From assembly GCF_019249245.1 (NCBI RefSeq), contig NZ_JAESDK010000014.1, positions 1-64,000 of the forward strand: a stretch of DNA of 64,000 bases. Reading direction: 5' to 3'. This stretch comes from Alteromonas lipotrueiana. GTDB lineage: Bacteria > Pseudomonadota > Gammaproteobacteria > Enterobacterales > Alteromonadaceae. Made by a program: the position numbers and the translations under genes. Below the pieces are notes generated by a model. That model was given only the letters and a program-made list of their open reading frames with translations. It was not told the DNA's origin and searched no databases. Below, piece by piece: positions 56,584-64,000 of this stretch. Positions within the stretch are counted from its first letter, which is position 1, and every line of letters begins with the position of its first letter.

Positions 56584-57951
56584 ATGCAGGGGAATGGTAA
56601 GGTTTTGAACGCGATAGAGTTACGTGCGGCCCTCACTCTGGCACTGGTTTATGTGTTGCGAATGATGGGATTATTCATGGTAATGCCGGTGCTGGCTGTT
56701 GCTGCTATGGACTATCCTGACTACTCTGCGGTGTTGGTTGGCTTGGCCATAGGAGGTTATGGTCTGACCCAGGCTGCCTTACAAATTCCTATGGGCATGT
56801 TGTCAGACCGCTGGGGCCGAAAACCAGTAATTCTATTGGGCCTGAGCATTTTTGCTTTGGGCAGCTTTGTCGCTGCGGCGGCTGATAGCCTGACCATCAT
56901 GGTGGTGGGCCGAATTCTTCAGGGCGCAGGCGCTATCGCCGGCGCTATTATGGCTCTGGCCACCGATGTCAGCCGTGAAAGCCAGCGGGCCAAGGTTATG
57001 GCGGTCATTGGTATCGCAATTGGTTTTTCTTTTTACCTGGCTGTGTTGGTCGGGCCGCTTATTGCAAAGCAATGGGGACTGACCGGAGTCTTTGCTTTAA
57101 CCGGCTTATTTGCGTTGTGTTGTATGCCACTTATTCAGTGGGCAGTGCCTACCGTGGTCATGTTTAATAGCGCCGATGTGCTGCCCCGTGCAGGTCAGCT
57201 TCAACAATTAATCTTCTCATCGCAACTGTGGCGCCTGAATATCAGTGTGATGGTATTGCATATGATGATTACCTTGTTGTTTGTGCAATTGCCATTGACG
57301 CTGGTGCATTTTGATATGACGCTTGAAAGTCATTGGCAACTGTATTTGCCGGTGTTGGCAGCCTCGATACTGGGCCTTATTGTTATGATGGGCATGGCCC
57401 GGGGCAGAATGCCCCGATATCTGGTATTGCTGGCGGCAGTATTTATGGCCTTGGCATTTACGCTGCTGGCCTACAACGACGGCAATCAATGGCTGGTTGT
57501 AACCGCAGTTATTATGTTTTTTACCGGCTTTAATTATTTAGAAGCCAGCTTTCCCGCGTTGGTCTCCAGCATTGCCCCTGCGGGCAGCAAAGGAACCGCC
57601 ATGGGGCTGTATGCCAGCTTTCAGTTCTTTGGGGCATTCCTGGGAGGCGTTTCTGCGGGGTTAGTAAGCGATTACTTCAGCGCGGCCGCGGCGTATGGTG
57701 TCGGGGCTGTAGCCGCCGTTATCTGGCTGTGGGTTTTAGCGGGATTGCGGGAGGTGTCACGTCTGAAACGCGTGGCTTTACATACGACGGTGGCGATTAA
57801 CCGTGAAGTAGAGTTAGAGGTTGCCCTGGCCCAATTAACCGGGGTGGAAGAAAGTCAGACCAACGCATTAGAAGGTGTGGTATACCTGAAGGTAAATCGC
57901 GACTTCGACCACATAAAAGCGACCGAAACACTGCGCCATTTTGAACATTAA
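56584..57951 (+). CDS. MFS transporter, YajR-like with C-terminal YAM-type domain
   Basis: 455 aa. Twelve membrane helices occupy about residues 10-390, with the MFS motif A GMLSDRWGRKPVI after helix 2. The last about 65 residues are soluble, and ALEGVVYLKVNRDFDHIKA resembles the ferredoxin-like YAM domain of E. coli YajR. Substrate unknown; a drug or metabolite/H+ antiporter is likely. The start is uncertain: ATG at 56584 has a poor ribosome site, and a TTG at 56605 follows GGTAAGG closely. It is divergent from uvrA. Confidence 0.9.
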   Translation: MQGNGKVLNAIELRAALTLALVYVLRMMGLFMVMPVLAVAAMDYPDYSAVLVGLAIGGYGLTQAALQIPMGMLSDRWGRKPVILLGLSIFALGSFVAAAADSLTIMVVGRILQGAGAIAGAIMALATDVSRESQRAKVMAVIGIAIGFSFYLAVLVGPLIAKQWGLTGVFALTGLFALCCMPLIQWAVPTVVMFNSADVLPRAGQLQQLIFSSQLWRLNISVMVLHMMITLLFVQLPLTLVHFDMTLESHWQLYLPVLAASILGLIVMMGMARGRMPRYLVLLAAVFMALAFTLLAYNDGNQWLVVTAVIMFFTGFNYLEASFPALVSSIAPAGSKGTAMGLYASFQFFGAFLGGVSAGLVSDYFSAAAAYGVGAVAAVIWLWVLAGLREVSRLKRVALHTTVAINREVELEVALAQLTGVEESQTNALEGVVYLKVNRDFDHIKATETLRHFEH

Positions 57952-58018
57952 TCGACGATTGTCTGTAGCATAAAAGCAAGTTATTCATACAGCAGTTTGT
58001 GCAAGACTAAGGGTTTTC

Positions 58019-58642
58019 ATGAAAGTAGATTTATCTCAGTATCAGGGAATTGTGTTTGATATGGATGGCACATTGCTTGATTCAATGGGCTCTCATATTA
58101 AAGCGTGGCAGCAAACCTGTGAACACTATGATTACCCGTTTGACCGGGAATACTTGCATAGCCTTGGGGGCGTACCCAGTATCGCGACGGTAGAAATGTT
58201 GAACGAGAAATACCAGTTAGATCATTCTCCTGAAGCGGTGGCCCGCTACAAAAGTGATGCCTGGTCAAAGCTGGATCATAACCCCACGCTTATTGAACAA
58301 ACCATGGAAGTATTTGAATACTACCGTCCCTCGATGAAAATTGGAGTAGGCACTGGTGCAGGCCGCAGTCAGGCTGAAGAGCTGTTGACTTACCATGGCT
58401 TGTTAGAGCGTATTGACGTACTGGTCACCTCAAGTGATGTGAAGCAGGGCAAACCGCACCCGGAAACCTTTTTGACGGTTGCTAAGCATCTGGGCGTAGC
58501 GCCCGAACACTGCGTGGTATTTGAGGACACTCAAATTGGTCAGCAAGCAGCACGGCGGGCGAATATGGATTGCTTTTTAGTACGCGGCGGCGTTATTCAA
58601 ATACCCCACACATCTTCAAAATGCTATGACACGTCACAATAA
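58019..58642 (+). CDS. HAD sugar phosphatase (YqaB-like)
   Basis: 207 aa. Motif I is FDMDGTLLDS, followed by a helical cap (about 20-85), motif II VGTGAGRS, Lys in QGKPHPETF and motif IV FEDTQIGQQAARR. It resembles E. coli YqaB (fructose-1-phosphatase) and beta-phosphoglucomutases; the cap and VGTGAG favour YqaB. AAGGG lies 5 nt before the ATG. It may be co-transcribed with the alpha/beta-hydrolase gene 18 bp downstream. Confidence 0.88.
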   Translation: MKVDLSQYQGIVFDMDGTLLDSMGSHIKAWQQTCEHYDYPFDREYLHSLGGVPSIATVEMLNEKYQLDHSPEAVARYKSDAWSKLDHNPTLIEQTMEVFEYYRPSMKIGVGTGAGRSQAEELLTYHGLLERIDVLVTSSDVKQGKPHPETFLTVAKHLGVAPEHCVVFEDTQIGQQAARRANMDCFLVRGGVIQIPHTSSKCYDTSQ

Positions 58643-58660
58643 TAAGTTTGGTCAGTAACT

Positions 58661-59563
58661 ATGCAGCGTACCGTGCGACAGACAATGGGAAATGTTTATA
58701 TTTCTCGCCTGGCCGGAGCATTTATGCTTTTGATAATGGGCGGCTGTGCTATTGATGTAAGCACGGCCACCTTTGTGCATCAGGACAATAAAGTCACGCC
58801 AATTGATACCACTCAGCTCCATCAGCGGGTTAACCGCGATGAAGCAGAAGTTTCGATAACTTCGGTCGAGCTGACTAATGCGCAGGGCGTAGAGCTTAAA
58901 GGCATCGCAGTTTCGTACCCGAACCCTGTGGTCAATATTGTCTTTTTTGGAGGCAATGGAACGACGATTTCAAAATCGTCAGGCTTGGTCCATCGATTTG
59001 GCAAGTTGCCCGCTAATATTTTATGGGTAGATTATCAGGGGATGGGCGCCAGTCAAAAAGCCTCAGGCATGCGCATGGCTAATATCAAAGCCGATGCATT
59101 GCAGGTTTATGACTACGGACACAGCGTTTTTCCCGAAACGTTACCCACGGTAGTGCATGGTATGGCTATGGGCAGCATTTTAGCCAGTTATGTGGCATCG
59201 GTGCGCGAAGTCGATGGGCTAGTACTTGATGGCGCCGTTAATCGTATTACTGATGTGGCTCAAAATATGGTGCCAGAGTGGACTAAGTACTTCACCTACC
59301 TCGCCGTATCGGCAGACCTGGCAATGGTGGATAACGCGGATTATATACGCAATTACCATGGCCCGCTGTTGATACTGGCAGGCCGCGACGATGAGCTGAC
59401 CCCGGTTTCATTTGGTCGGGAGCTGTATGATGTGTCGCCAAGCTACAATAAGGAAATTATTATTGTTCCGGGCGCCCGGCATGCCGAAAATATGGAGCAC
59501 TACAAAGTAGTGCCCCGATATCGAGAGTTTTTAAACTCTTTCGAACAATACCCAGGTTACTGA
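58661..59563 (+). CDS. Alpha/beta-hydrolase-fold lipoprotein with altered nucleophile
   Basis: 300 aa. The N-terminal signal ends at a lipobox-like MGGC (Cys29 with the start used; a start at 58685 is also possible). The hydrolase fold is clear: oxyanion strand NIVFFGGNG, elbow VVHGMAMGSILASYV, acid AGRDDELTPV and His GARHAEN. The nucleophile elbow GxSxG reads G-M-A-M-G: residue 169 is Ala (codon GCT at 59165-59167), so a catalytic Ser is missing while Asp and His remain. It is therefore likely inactive as a serine hydrolase, or uses another residue. The 3' end overlaps the convergent peptidase gene by 7 bp. Confidence 0.85.
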   Translation: MQRTVRQTMGNVYISRLAGAFMLLIMGGCAIDVSTATFVHQDNKVTPIDTTQLHQRVNRDEAEVSITSVELTNAQGVELKGIAVSYPNPVVNIVFFGGNGTTISKSSGLVHRFGKLPANILWVDYQGMGASQKASGMRMANIKADALQVYDYGHSVFPETLPTVVHGMAMGSILASYVASVREVDGLVLDGAVNRITDVAQNMVPEWTKYFTYLAVSADLAMVDNADYIRNYHGPLLILAGRDDELTPVSFGRELYDVSPSYNKEIIIVPGARHAENMEHYKVVPRYREFLNSFEQYPGY

Positions 59564-60999
59564 CTATCGCTGTTATTGGTGCTGGGCGAGTGACGAAACT
59601 CAGTGGGGGTCGAGGTCGCGAAGAAAGCAAACATAGTATAAATGGCGGTGTTGGTTTTCAATGCTTCCTGGTCAACCTTATCTAATGTATCGTTACGGGT
59701 GTGGTGAAAGTCAAAATAGTCGCTGCCATCAGGGTTAAAGTTTACCGCCGGCTGGCCCGCTTCACCCAGTGCGCTCATATCCGACTGCCCCTTGGCGGTA
59801 TTGGTGTCAGCCATAGTTACGCCAAGTGATGCCAGTTCTTTGGCAAAGGCCGACATGGCAGGCAATGCATCAGGATTAATTCCCGGTTCTAATTCATAAA
59901 TTTTACCATTACCAAAGTCCCACTCGGCGCCGATAACATGCTGACTCATCTCATCTTTGTGTTGTTTTACATAGTCTTTTGCGCCTAAAAGTCCAACTTC
60001 TTCGGCCGCAAACAAAATCACTCTTAGGGTGCGGGCAGGGCGTTGTTTGAGCGTAGCAATATAATGACCTGCTGCCATGGTAATACCCACACCAATTCCA
60101 TCGTCTATTGCACCGGTGCCCACATCCCAGCTGTCCAGGTGAGCGCCTAGTGTGACCAGCTGTTCAGGCATCTTACTGCCAGTAACTTCACCGATAACAT
60201 TAGCTATTGTTGTTGTTTCGCCCGTAGGGCCACTGGCATTCGTTGTTAACGAAAAAGTGACTGGCTTGCCGCGTTTCAAAGCATTTTGCAGCAAGTCGGC
60301 ATCAGGATTAGAAATGGCTACCGCCGGAATTTTTTTAACGCCTTCGGTATAGCGAGAAACCCCGGTATGCGCGAATTTGTTTGAGTCGGTTCCCACCGAA
60401 CGCATGATAAAGGCAACCGCGCCTTTTTTAGCTGCTTCAGAAGCACCAACAACGCGTGCGCCCACTGCTTTTCCATAACCATGACCGTCTTTATGACGCT
60501 CCATTTTGTAGGAAATAAACGCAATTTTACCTTCCAGTTCATCTTCTGAAGCCGCTTTAAGTGCTGCCAAATCAGCAAACTCTACTACTTCTGCTTTTAG
60601 GGTTTTACCATTAGTACCTACACTATTGCCCAAAGCCAGCGCCGCGACTGAATGCGGAAAGGGGCTGGATATTTGTGCGCGCATATCACCACGTTGCCAT
60701 AGCTGAGCTTCGCTTTCTTCGGTCCAGACTTTGTCAAAACCTAACGACTTCATTTTATCTACCGCCCATTGTACTGAGCGTTTTTCACCTTCACTGCCTA
60801 CCAGCCGGGCACCTACCTCGGTAGTTAAAGACTCGATAAGCTGGTACGAAAGATCGTCCTGCAAAGCTTGCTGTTTCAGCGTTTGCAAAGTTTCGGTTTG
60901 AGTTTGGGTAAGACCGGTAGCAGCAAGACTAACCTTATTAACCATAAGCATCGACAGCATTAAGCCTGCTATCGATACAGTGAGAACACTAATTTTCAT
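59557..60999 (-). CDS. M28 family zinc aminopeptidase, exported
   Basis: 480 aa. A signal peptide (cleavage near SLAA, about residue 26) precedes a protease-associated-type insert (about 130-255) and the M28 catalytic domain. Dizinc ligands are recognisable as His and Asp in LGAHLDSWDVGTGAIDDGIG, the Glu pair in FAAEEVGLLG, and the late His in DYFDFHHTRNDTLDKVD. It would remove N-terminal residues from peptides in the periplasm or medium. The tail PSTNNSDSQ is Ser/Asn-rich. It stands alone. Confidence 0.93.
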   Translation of the reverse strand: MKISVLTVSIAGLMLSMLMVNKVSLAATGLTQTQTETLQTLKQQALQDDLSYQLIESLTTEVGARLVGSEGEKRSVQWAVDKMKSLGFDKVWTEESEAQLWQRGDMRAQISSPFPHSVAALALGNSVGTNGKTLKAEVVEFADLAALKAASEDELEGKIAFISYKMERHKDGHGYGKAVGARVVGASEAAKKGAVAFIMRSVGTDSNKFAHTGVSRYTEGVKKIPAVAISNPDADLLQNALKRGKPVTFSLTTNASGPTGETTTIANVIGEVTGSKMPEQLVTLGAHLDSWDVGTGAIDDGIGVGITMAAGHYIATLKQRPARTLRVILFAAEEVGLLGAKDYVKQHKDEMSQHVIGAEWDFGNGKIYELEPGINPDALPAMSAFAKELASLGVTMADTNTAKGQSDMSALGEAGQPAVNFNPDGSDYFDFHHTRNDTLDKVDQEALKTNTAIYTMFAFFATSTPTEFRHSPSTNNSDSQ

Positions 61000-61099
61000 T
61001 TAAATCCCTATTGCAAATATAAGATGCCAAAACCTAAGTGTGACGTTATCCAGCGCTGAAGGGCAACATTAATACGATGACCCTCTGACTATTTACGGC

Positions 61100-61750
61100 T
61101 TACTTCGGTTGCGCGATGTAACCTACCTGGGTGTTGGCCACATGGTCATGCAAACACCGGCGGGGTTTACCAAAAATAAACAGAATATCAACCAAAGCGA
61201 TACCTGCACCGACTACGGGCAACGAATAGGCAAGTAAAATGGGCAGGTGGCGCCTGAAAACATAGCGGCTGAATGTGGCAGGCTGGCTGTTTAACGTTTG
61301 CACCTGAATATTTAAAAAATATTTACCGATAGTTTGGGCGCGGGTCGCAATTAAATAGCCATTTAGTATCACAAACATCAGTATCCCGTAACCCAGCCCC
61401 CAGAAAAATGCCTGGGTCAGGACACTCAAGTCATTCTGTTCAGTATTGCTGAGCTGTTGAAACAGAGGGGAGGCAATAATCCAAAATGGGATGGTGGCTA
61501 ACGCATTAACGAGCATATCGATTAGCGCCGCGGCAAAACGTTCACGTCGGCGCGCTACCGCAAACCGCTGAATATCGTTGATTTCGTCAAGCTCAGCATC
61601 GTTTTGTAAACGCTCCTGATGGGCAGCTTGCGCTTCGCTAATGCGTTGTTTTAACTGAGCTGCGCGTTCAGGGTAAGCATCGGCGTCGATAACAAGCAGC
61701 GCTTCGCGTAATTCGGCTAGCGAGTAGTCAGTATAATTTGGAGACGTCAC
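61100..61750 (-). CDS. RDD family membrane protein
   Basis: 216 aa. A charged, coiled N-terminal part (about 1-65, rich in Ala, Glu, Gln, Arg) precedes the RDD domain with three or four membrane helices. The signature Arg-Asp pair is in RRERFAAALIDMLVN (about residues 72-86), and AQTIGKYFLNIQV follows. Some RDD proteins are sodium/proton antiporters, but the role of most is unknown. Confidence 0.88.
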   Translation of the reverse strand: MTSPNYTDYSLAELREALLVIDADAYPERAAQLKQRISEAQAAHQERLQNDAELDEINDIQRFAVARRRERFAAALIDMLVNALATIPFWIIASPLFQQLSNTEQNDLSVLTQAFFWGLGYGILMFVILNGYLIATRAQTIGKYFLNIQVQTLNSQPATFSRYVFRRHLPILLAYSLPVVGAGIALVDILFIFGKPRRCLHDHVANTQVGYIAQPK

Positions 61751-61835
61751 AGGCCACCTTTATCTTATTTATTGTTTAATAAGTGTACCTTACCTCTGGT
61801 GACCAACAAAAGTCCTGTAAGGTTTGAAACCTGGG

Positions 61836-62837
61836 TTAAATATTAACAACCGACTCACGTTTTACAATAGTCGGGGTGTACTTATAGGTGCTGCCCATTT
61901 GCGGCTTTTCGCCACGCGCATAGGCCAAAGCCAGTTCGGCGGCCTTTGCTGCCATCATTTCAACCGGATAACGCAAGGTGGTCAGCTTAGGGCGACAATA
62001 TTTGGCAAGCAGAACATCGTCATAGCCGATAATTGAAACCTGTGAGGGTATATCTACATGATGATCTTGCAGCATAGTTATAGCGCCTGAGGCCATCGCA
62101 TCGTTGTAAGCCAGCACACCGGTAAAAGGGATGCTTTTTGCCAACAGATTCTGCATCGCTTTTTCACCGCCTTCCTGATCCGGGGTGGCGTATTCAATAT
62201 GACTTGTTGGCAATGTAAGACCTGCCTGGGCGAAAGCTTGCTCAATACCTTCAATACGCTGAATAGGGTCGACAATTTGATAGCGACTACTTATTACCGC
62301 GATATCTTTGTGACCGCTTTTTATCATGTGTTCGGCCATTAAACGGCCGCCGGTGACATTGTCCAACCACACACAGCGATGGCTAATTTCAGGAATATAC
62401 CGGTTTATCAGCACAAACCCCGGTACCTGGCGTGCAAACTCAATAAGTGTCTCATCGTCAAGGGCTTTACTATGCACAACCATGGCTTCGACCCGATGTT
62501 CAAGTAGGGTTTCAATGGCCTTTAACTCGGTTTGTTTCTCAATTGAGCCAGCGCTCATTAGTATTTGAACATTATGTCGCCGGGTAACCGTTTCGATGCC
62601 ATGGGCCAGGGTGGCAAAAAAGGGGTCGAGAAGCTCGGCAATCACTACGCCTAGCGAGGCGCTTTTCTGTGTCACCAATGCCCGTGCATTTGCATTGGGC
62701 CGGTAACCCATTTCCAGCATAATTTTTTTGACCCGTTCGCGGGTTTTATCCCCAACTTTGGGCCCGTTATTAATAACGCGCGACACAGTGGCCAGCGAAA
62801 CGCCAGCGGCATTAGCAATGTCTTTAATGGTAGCCAT
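61836..62837 (-). CDS. LacI/GalR-family transcriptional regulator
   Basis: 333 aa. The helix-turn-helix is at residues about 3-25 (TIKDIANAAGVSLATVSRVINN), followed by the hinge helix NPNARALV-type segment and a periplasmic-binding-protein-like core. The N-terminal ATIKDIA matches GalR/GalS. It is divergent from galM (250 bp between), so galactose or a related sugar is the likely effector and galM the likely target (inference). No symmetrical CG-centred operator was convincing; AGTG-TATAC-CACT at about 63014-63026 is a weak candidate. Confidence 0.93.
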   Translation of the reverse strand: MATIKDIANAAGVSLATVSRVINNGPKVGDKTRERVKKIMLEMGYRPNANARALVTQKSASLGVVIAELLDPFFATLAHGIETVTRRHNVQILMSAGSIEKQTELKAIETLLEHRVEAMVVHSKALDDETLIEFARQVPGFVLINRYIPEISHRCVWLDNVTGGRLMAEHMIKSGHKDIAVISSRYQIVDPIQRIEGIEQAFAQAGLTLPTSHIEYATPDQEGGEKAMQNLLAKSIPFTGVLAYNDAMASGAITMLQDHHVDIPSQVSIIGYDDVLLAKYCRPKLTTLRYPVEMMAAKAAELALAYARGEKPQMGSTYKYTPTIVKRESVVNI

Positions 62838-63087
62838 GAAACGTCCGGGTATCCTTTTTAAACAGTAAAAGTTATTGGCGAAAGGGAGGTTAGCACGAAC
62901 AATAAAAAATTAACCGGGTATCAGGAAAAAATTTTCCCTATAAAATTATTTTTTAGCAAAGAATCTTAATTTCACGCTTTTCACCAGCAGGGAAAACGTA
63001 TAACCTAGGCGGTCAGTGTATACCACTTTATCGAAATTCAAAACCTACATAGTATGGTGAAGTCTGCAGACGAATCAGAAGGTGAAT

Positions 63088-64000
63088 ATGGCGCAGGAAA
63101 CATTGCAGAATCATAAAAAAACGAGCGGATGTACGGTGTCAAAATCAAATTTCGGAACCATCGGCACCGAAACTGTTGATTTGTTTACACTGAAAAATAC
63201 CCACGGTATGCAAGTGAGTATTACAAACTTTGGTGGCATTATTACTGCGCTTGAAGTTCCAGACAAGCACGGCGTGACAGCGAATGTTGTAGCGGGACTT
63301 AGTAATTTGTCTGACTACATCAACGATGATGCATGTTTTGGAGCAATCGTCGGTCCCTATGCCAACCGTATAGGAAATAAAGGATTTTGGCTCGATGGAC
63401 GTTTTTTTTCGCTACATAATAACGAAGGTGATAACACATTACATAGTTCTGTTGCCGGCGTGCACAAAAAACTATGGCATGCGACACCCATCTGCACTGC
63501 AGATGAAGCTTCGGTAAAGCTGGCAACGACGAGTCAGGACAAAGAAGGCGGTTTTCCGGGTAATCTGGAAATAACGGCAACCTATACATTAAATAATCAC
63601 AACGAACTTCGCCTTTTGCTGGAAGCCACTACCGACCAGGCTACACCGGTAAGTCTGACCGGACACAGCTATTTTAATTTGGCGGGGCGCGGTACGGCTA
63701 TGTCTCACACTCTTATGCTGAAAGCTGAACATTTTTTACCCGTAGACACGGCGCTTATTCCAGAGCAAACACCAGCCCACGTCGCAGATTCGCCATTTGA
63801 TTTTCGTCAGCCGCGTGCTATTGGCGGGCAAATAGAGGCGGCCCACCCTCAGCTTAAATTGGGTAATGGCTACGATCATACATTTGTTATCCCCGATGTG
63901 TATCGCAATGGCAACATGCCAATAGCTACAGTGACTGAGCCTTATTCGGGAAGGATATTAGAGCTTTTCACCACCAGCCCGGGCGTACAGTTTTATTCGG
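63088..64000 (+). CDS. galM: Aldose 1-epimerase (mutarotase), partial
   Basis: 304 codons are present; the gene continues past the window. Translation from the ATG at 63088 (GGTGA just upstream) stays open to the end. It shows FGGIITALEVPDK, GPYANRIGN (Asn-Arg of the sugar site), a His in LHSSVAGVHKKLW, GHSYFNLAG (catalytic acid His) and NGYDHTFV. The general-base Glu is expected beyond the edge, after GVQFYS. The enzyme interconverts alpha and beta anomers of galactose or glucose. The long N-terminus (about 20 residues before FGTIG) is unusual. Confidence 0.93.
   Translation, partial: MAQETLQNHKKTSGCTVSKSNFGTIGTETVDLFTLKNTHGMQVSITNFGGIITALEVPDKHGVTANVVAGLSNLSDYINDDACFGAIVGPYANRIGNKGFWLDGRFFSLHNNEGDNTLHSSVAGVHKKLWHATPICTADEASVKLATTSQDKEGGFPGNLEITATYTLNNHNELRLLLEATTDQATPVSLTGHSYFNLAGRGTAMSHTLMLKAEHFLPVDTALIPEQTPAHVADSPFDFRQPRAIGGQIEAAHPQLKLGNGYDHTFVIPDVYRNGNMPIATVTEPYSGRILELFTTSPGVQFYS

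Noticed and set aside
62921..62940. GGAAAAAATTTTCC palindrome as a LacI-family operator
   Set aside because: A/T-tract palindrome without the central CG expected for this family; probably chance in an A+T-rich gap.

Overview
The window looks like chromosome of a marine gammaproteobacterium of the Alteromonadales, probably Alteromonadaceae. This is inferred from gene content (DUF484-xerC-dapF-lysA-lptM block, SelO plus a small DUF, DUF3299, RraA, PEP-CTERM proteins, many GGDEF/EAL proteins) and from moderate G+C; I could not run a database search. No prophage, transposase, CRISPR array or tRNA gene was seen.

Layout. 1-2180 is the 3' end of an rRNA operon (partial 23S, then 5S and a terminator). 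2180-3106 is a repeat mosaic that carries fragments of the 5S 3' end. 3.6-8.6 kb holds a stand-alone EAL protein, a catalase with an inverted-repeat operator candidate, a DUF1499 membrane protein, a J-domain protein and a TetR regulator. 8.6-13.1 kb is an AcrAB-type efflux operon divergent from that regulator. 13.2-16 kb is a two-gene unit in which an acetyl-CoA hydrolase/transferase-GNAT fusion is translationally coupled to a class II HDAC-like deacetylase. 16-27 kb holds a chemoreceptor overlapping a CFC-motif protein, MscS, a DUF1439/ATP-grasp pair, a DUF3300 protein, ribA, a 7TM-PAS-GGDEF-EAL protein, and selO overlapping a small unknown gene.

27-36 kb has a GST, recQ, mgtE, rarD, a REC-REC-GGDEF regulator and uvrD with a LexA-box candidate. 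36-45.7 kb has csbD, cysE, then the leftward block lptM-lysA-dapF-DUF484-xerC-yigB (lptM is a 53-codon gene that is easily missed), rraA, and the leftward operon mpl-ubiX-S1/P1 nuclease. 46-47.7 kb has fbp and ppa separated by two long inverted repeats.

48.2-50.5 kb contains two tandem PEP-CTERM paralogues, about 90% identical, each preceded by a good sigma-54 (-24/-12) promoter. This resembles the PepA/PrsK-PrsR/RpoN flocculation arrangement known from other PEP-CTERM bacteria. 50.9-64 kb has a DUF3299 protein, a patatin-like lipase, a 2OG-Fe(II) oxygenase, a thioesterase, uvrA, a YajR-like MFS transporter, a HAD phosphatase, an alpha/beta-hydrolase lipoprotein whose nucleophile position reads Ala, an M28 peptidase, an RDD protein, a LacI-family regulator and the 5' part of galM, which runs off the window.

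Most of the window is housekeeping chromosome with tight gene packing and several convergent 3' overlaps. The most interesting parts are the acetylation/deacetylation gene pair, the sigma-54-driven PEP-CTERM duplication, the rRNA-flank repeats, the chemoreceptor/CFC pair, and the likely pseudo-hydrolase.
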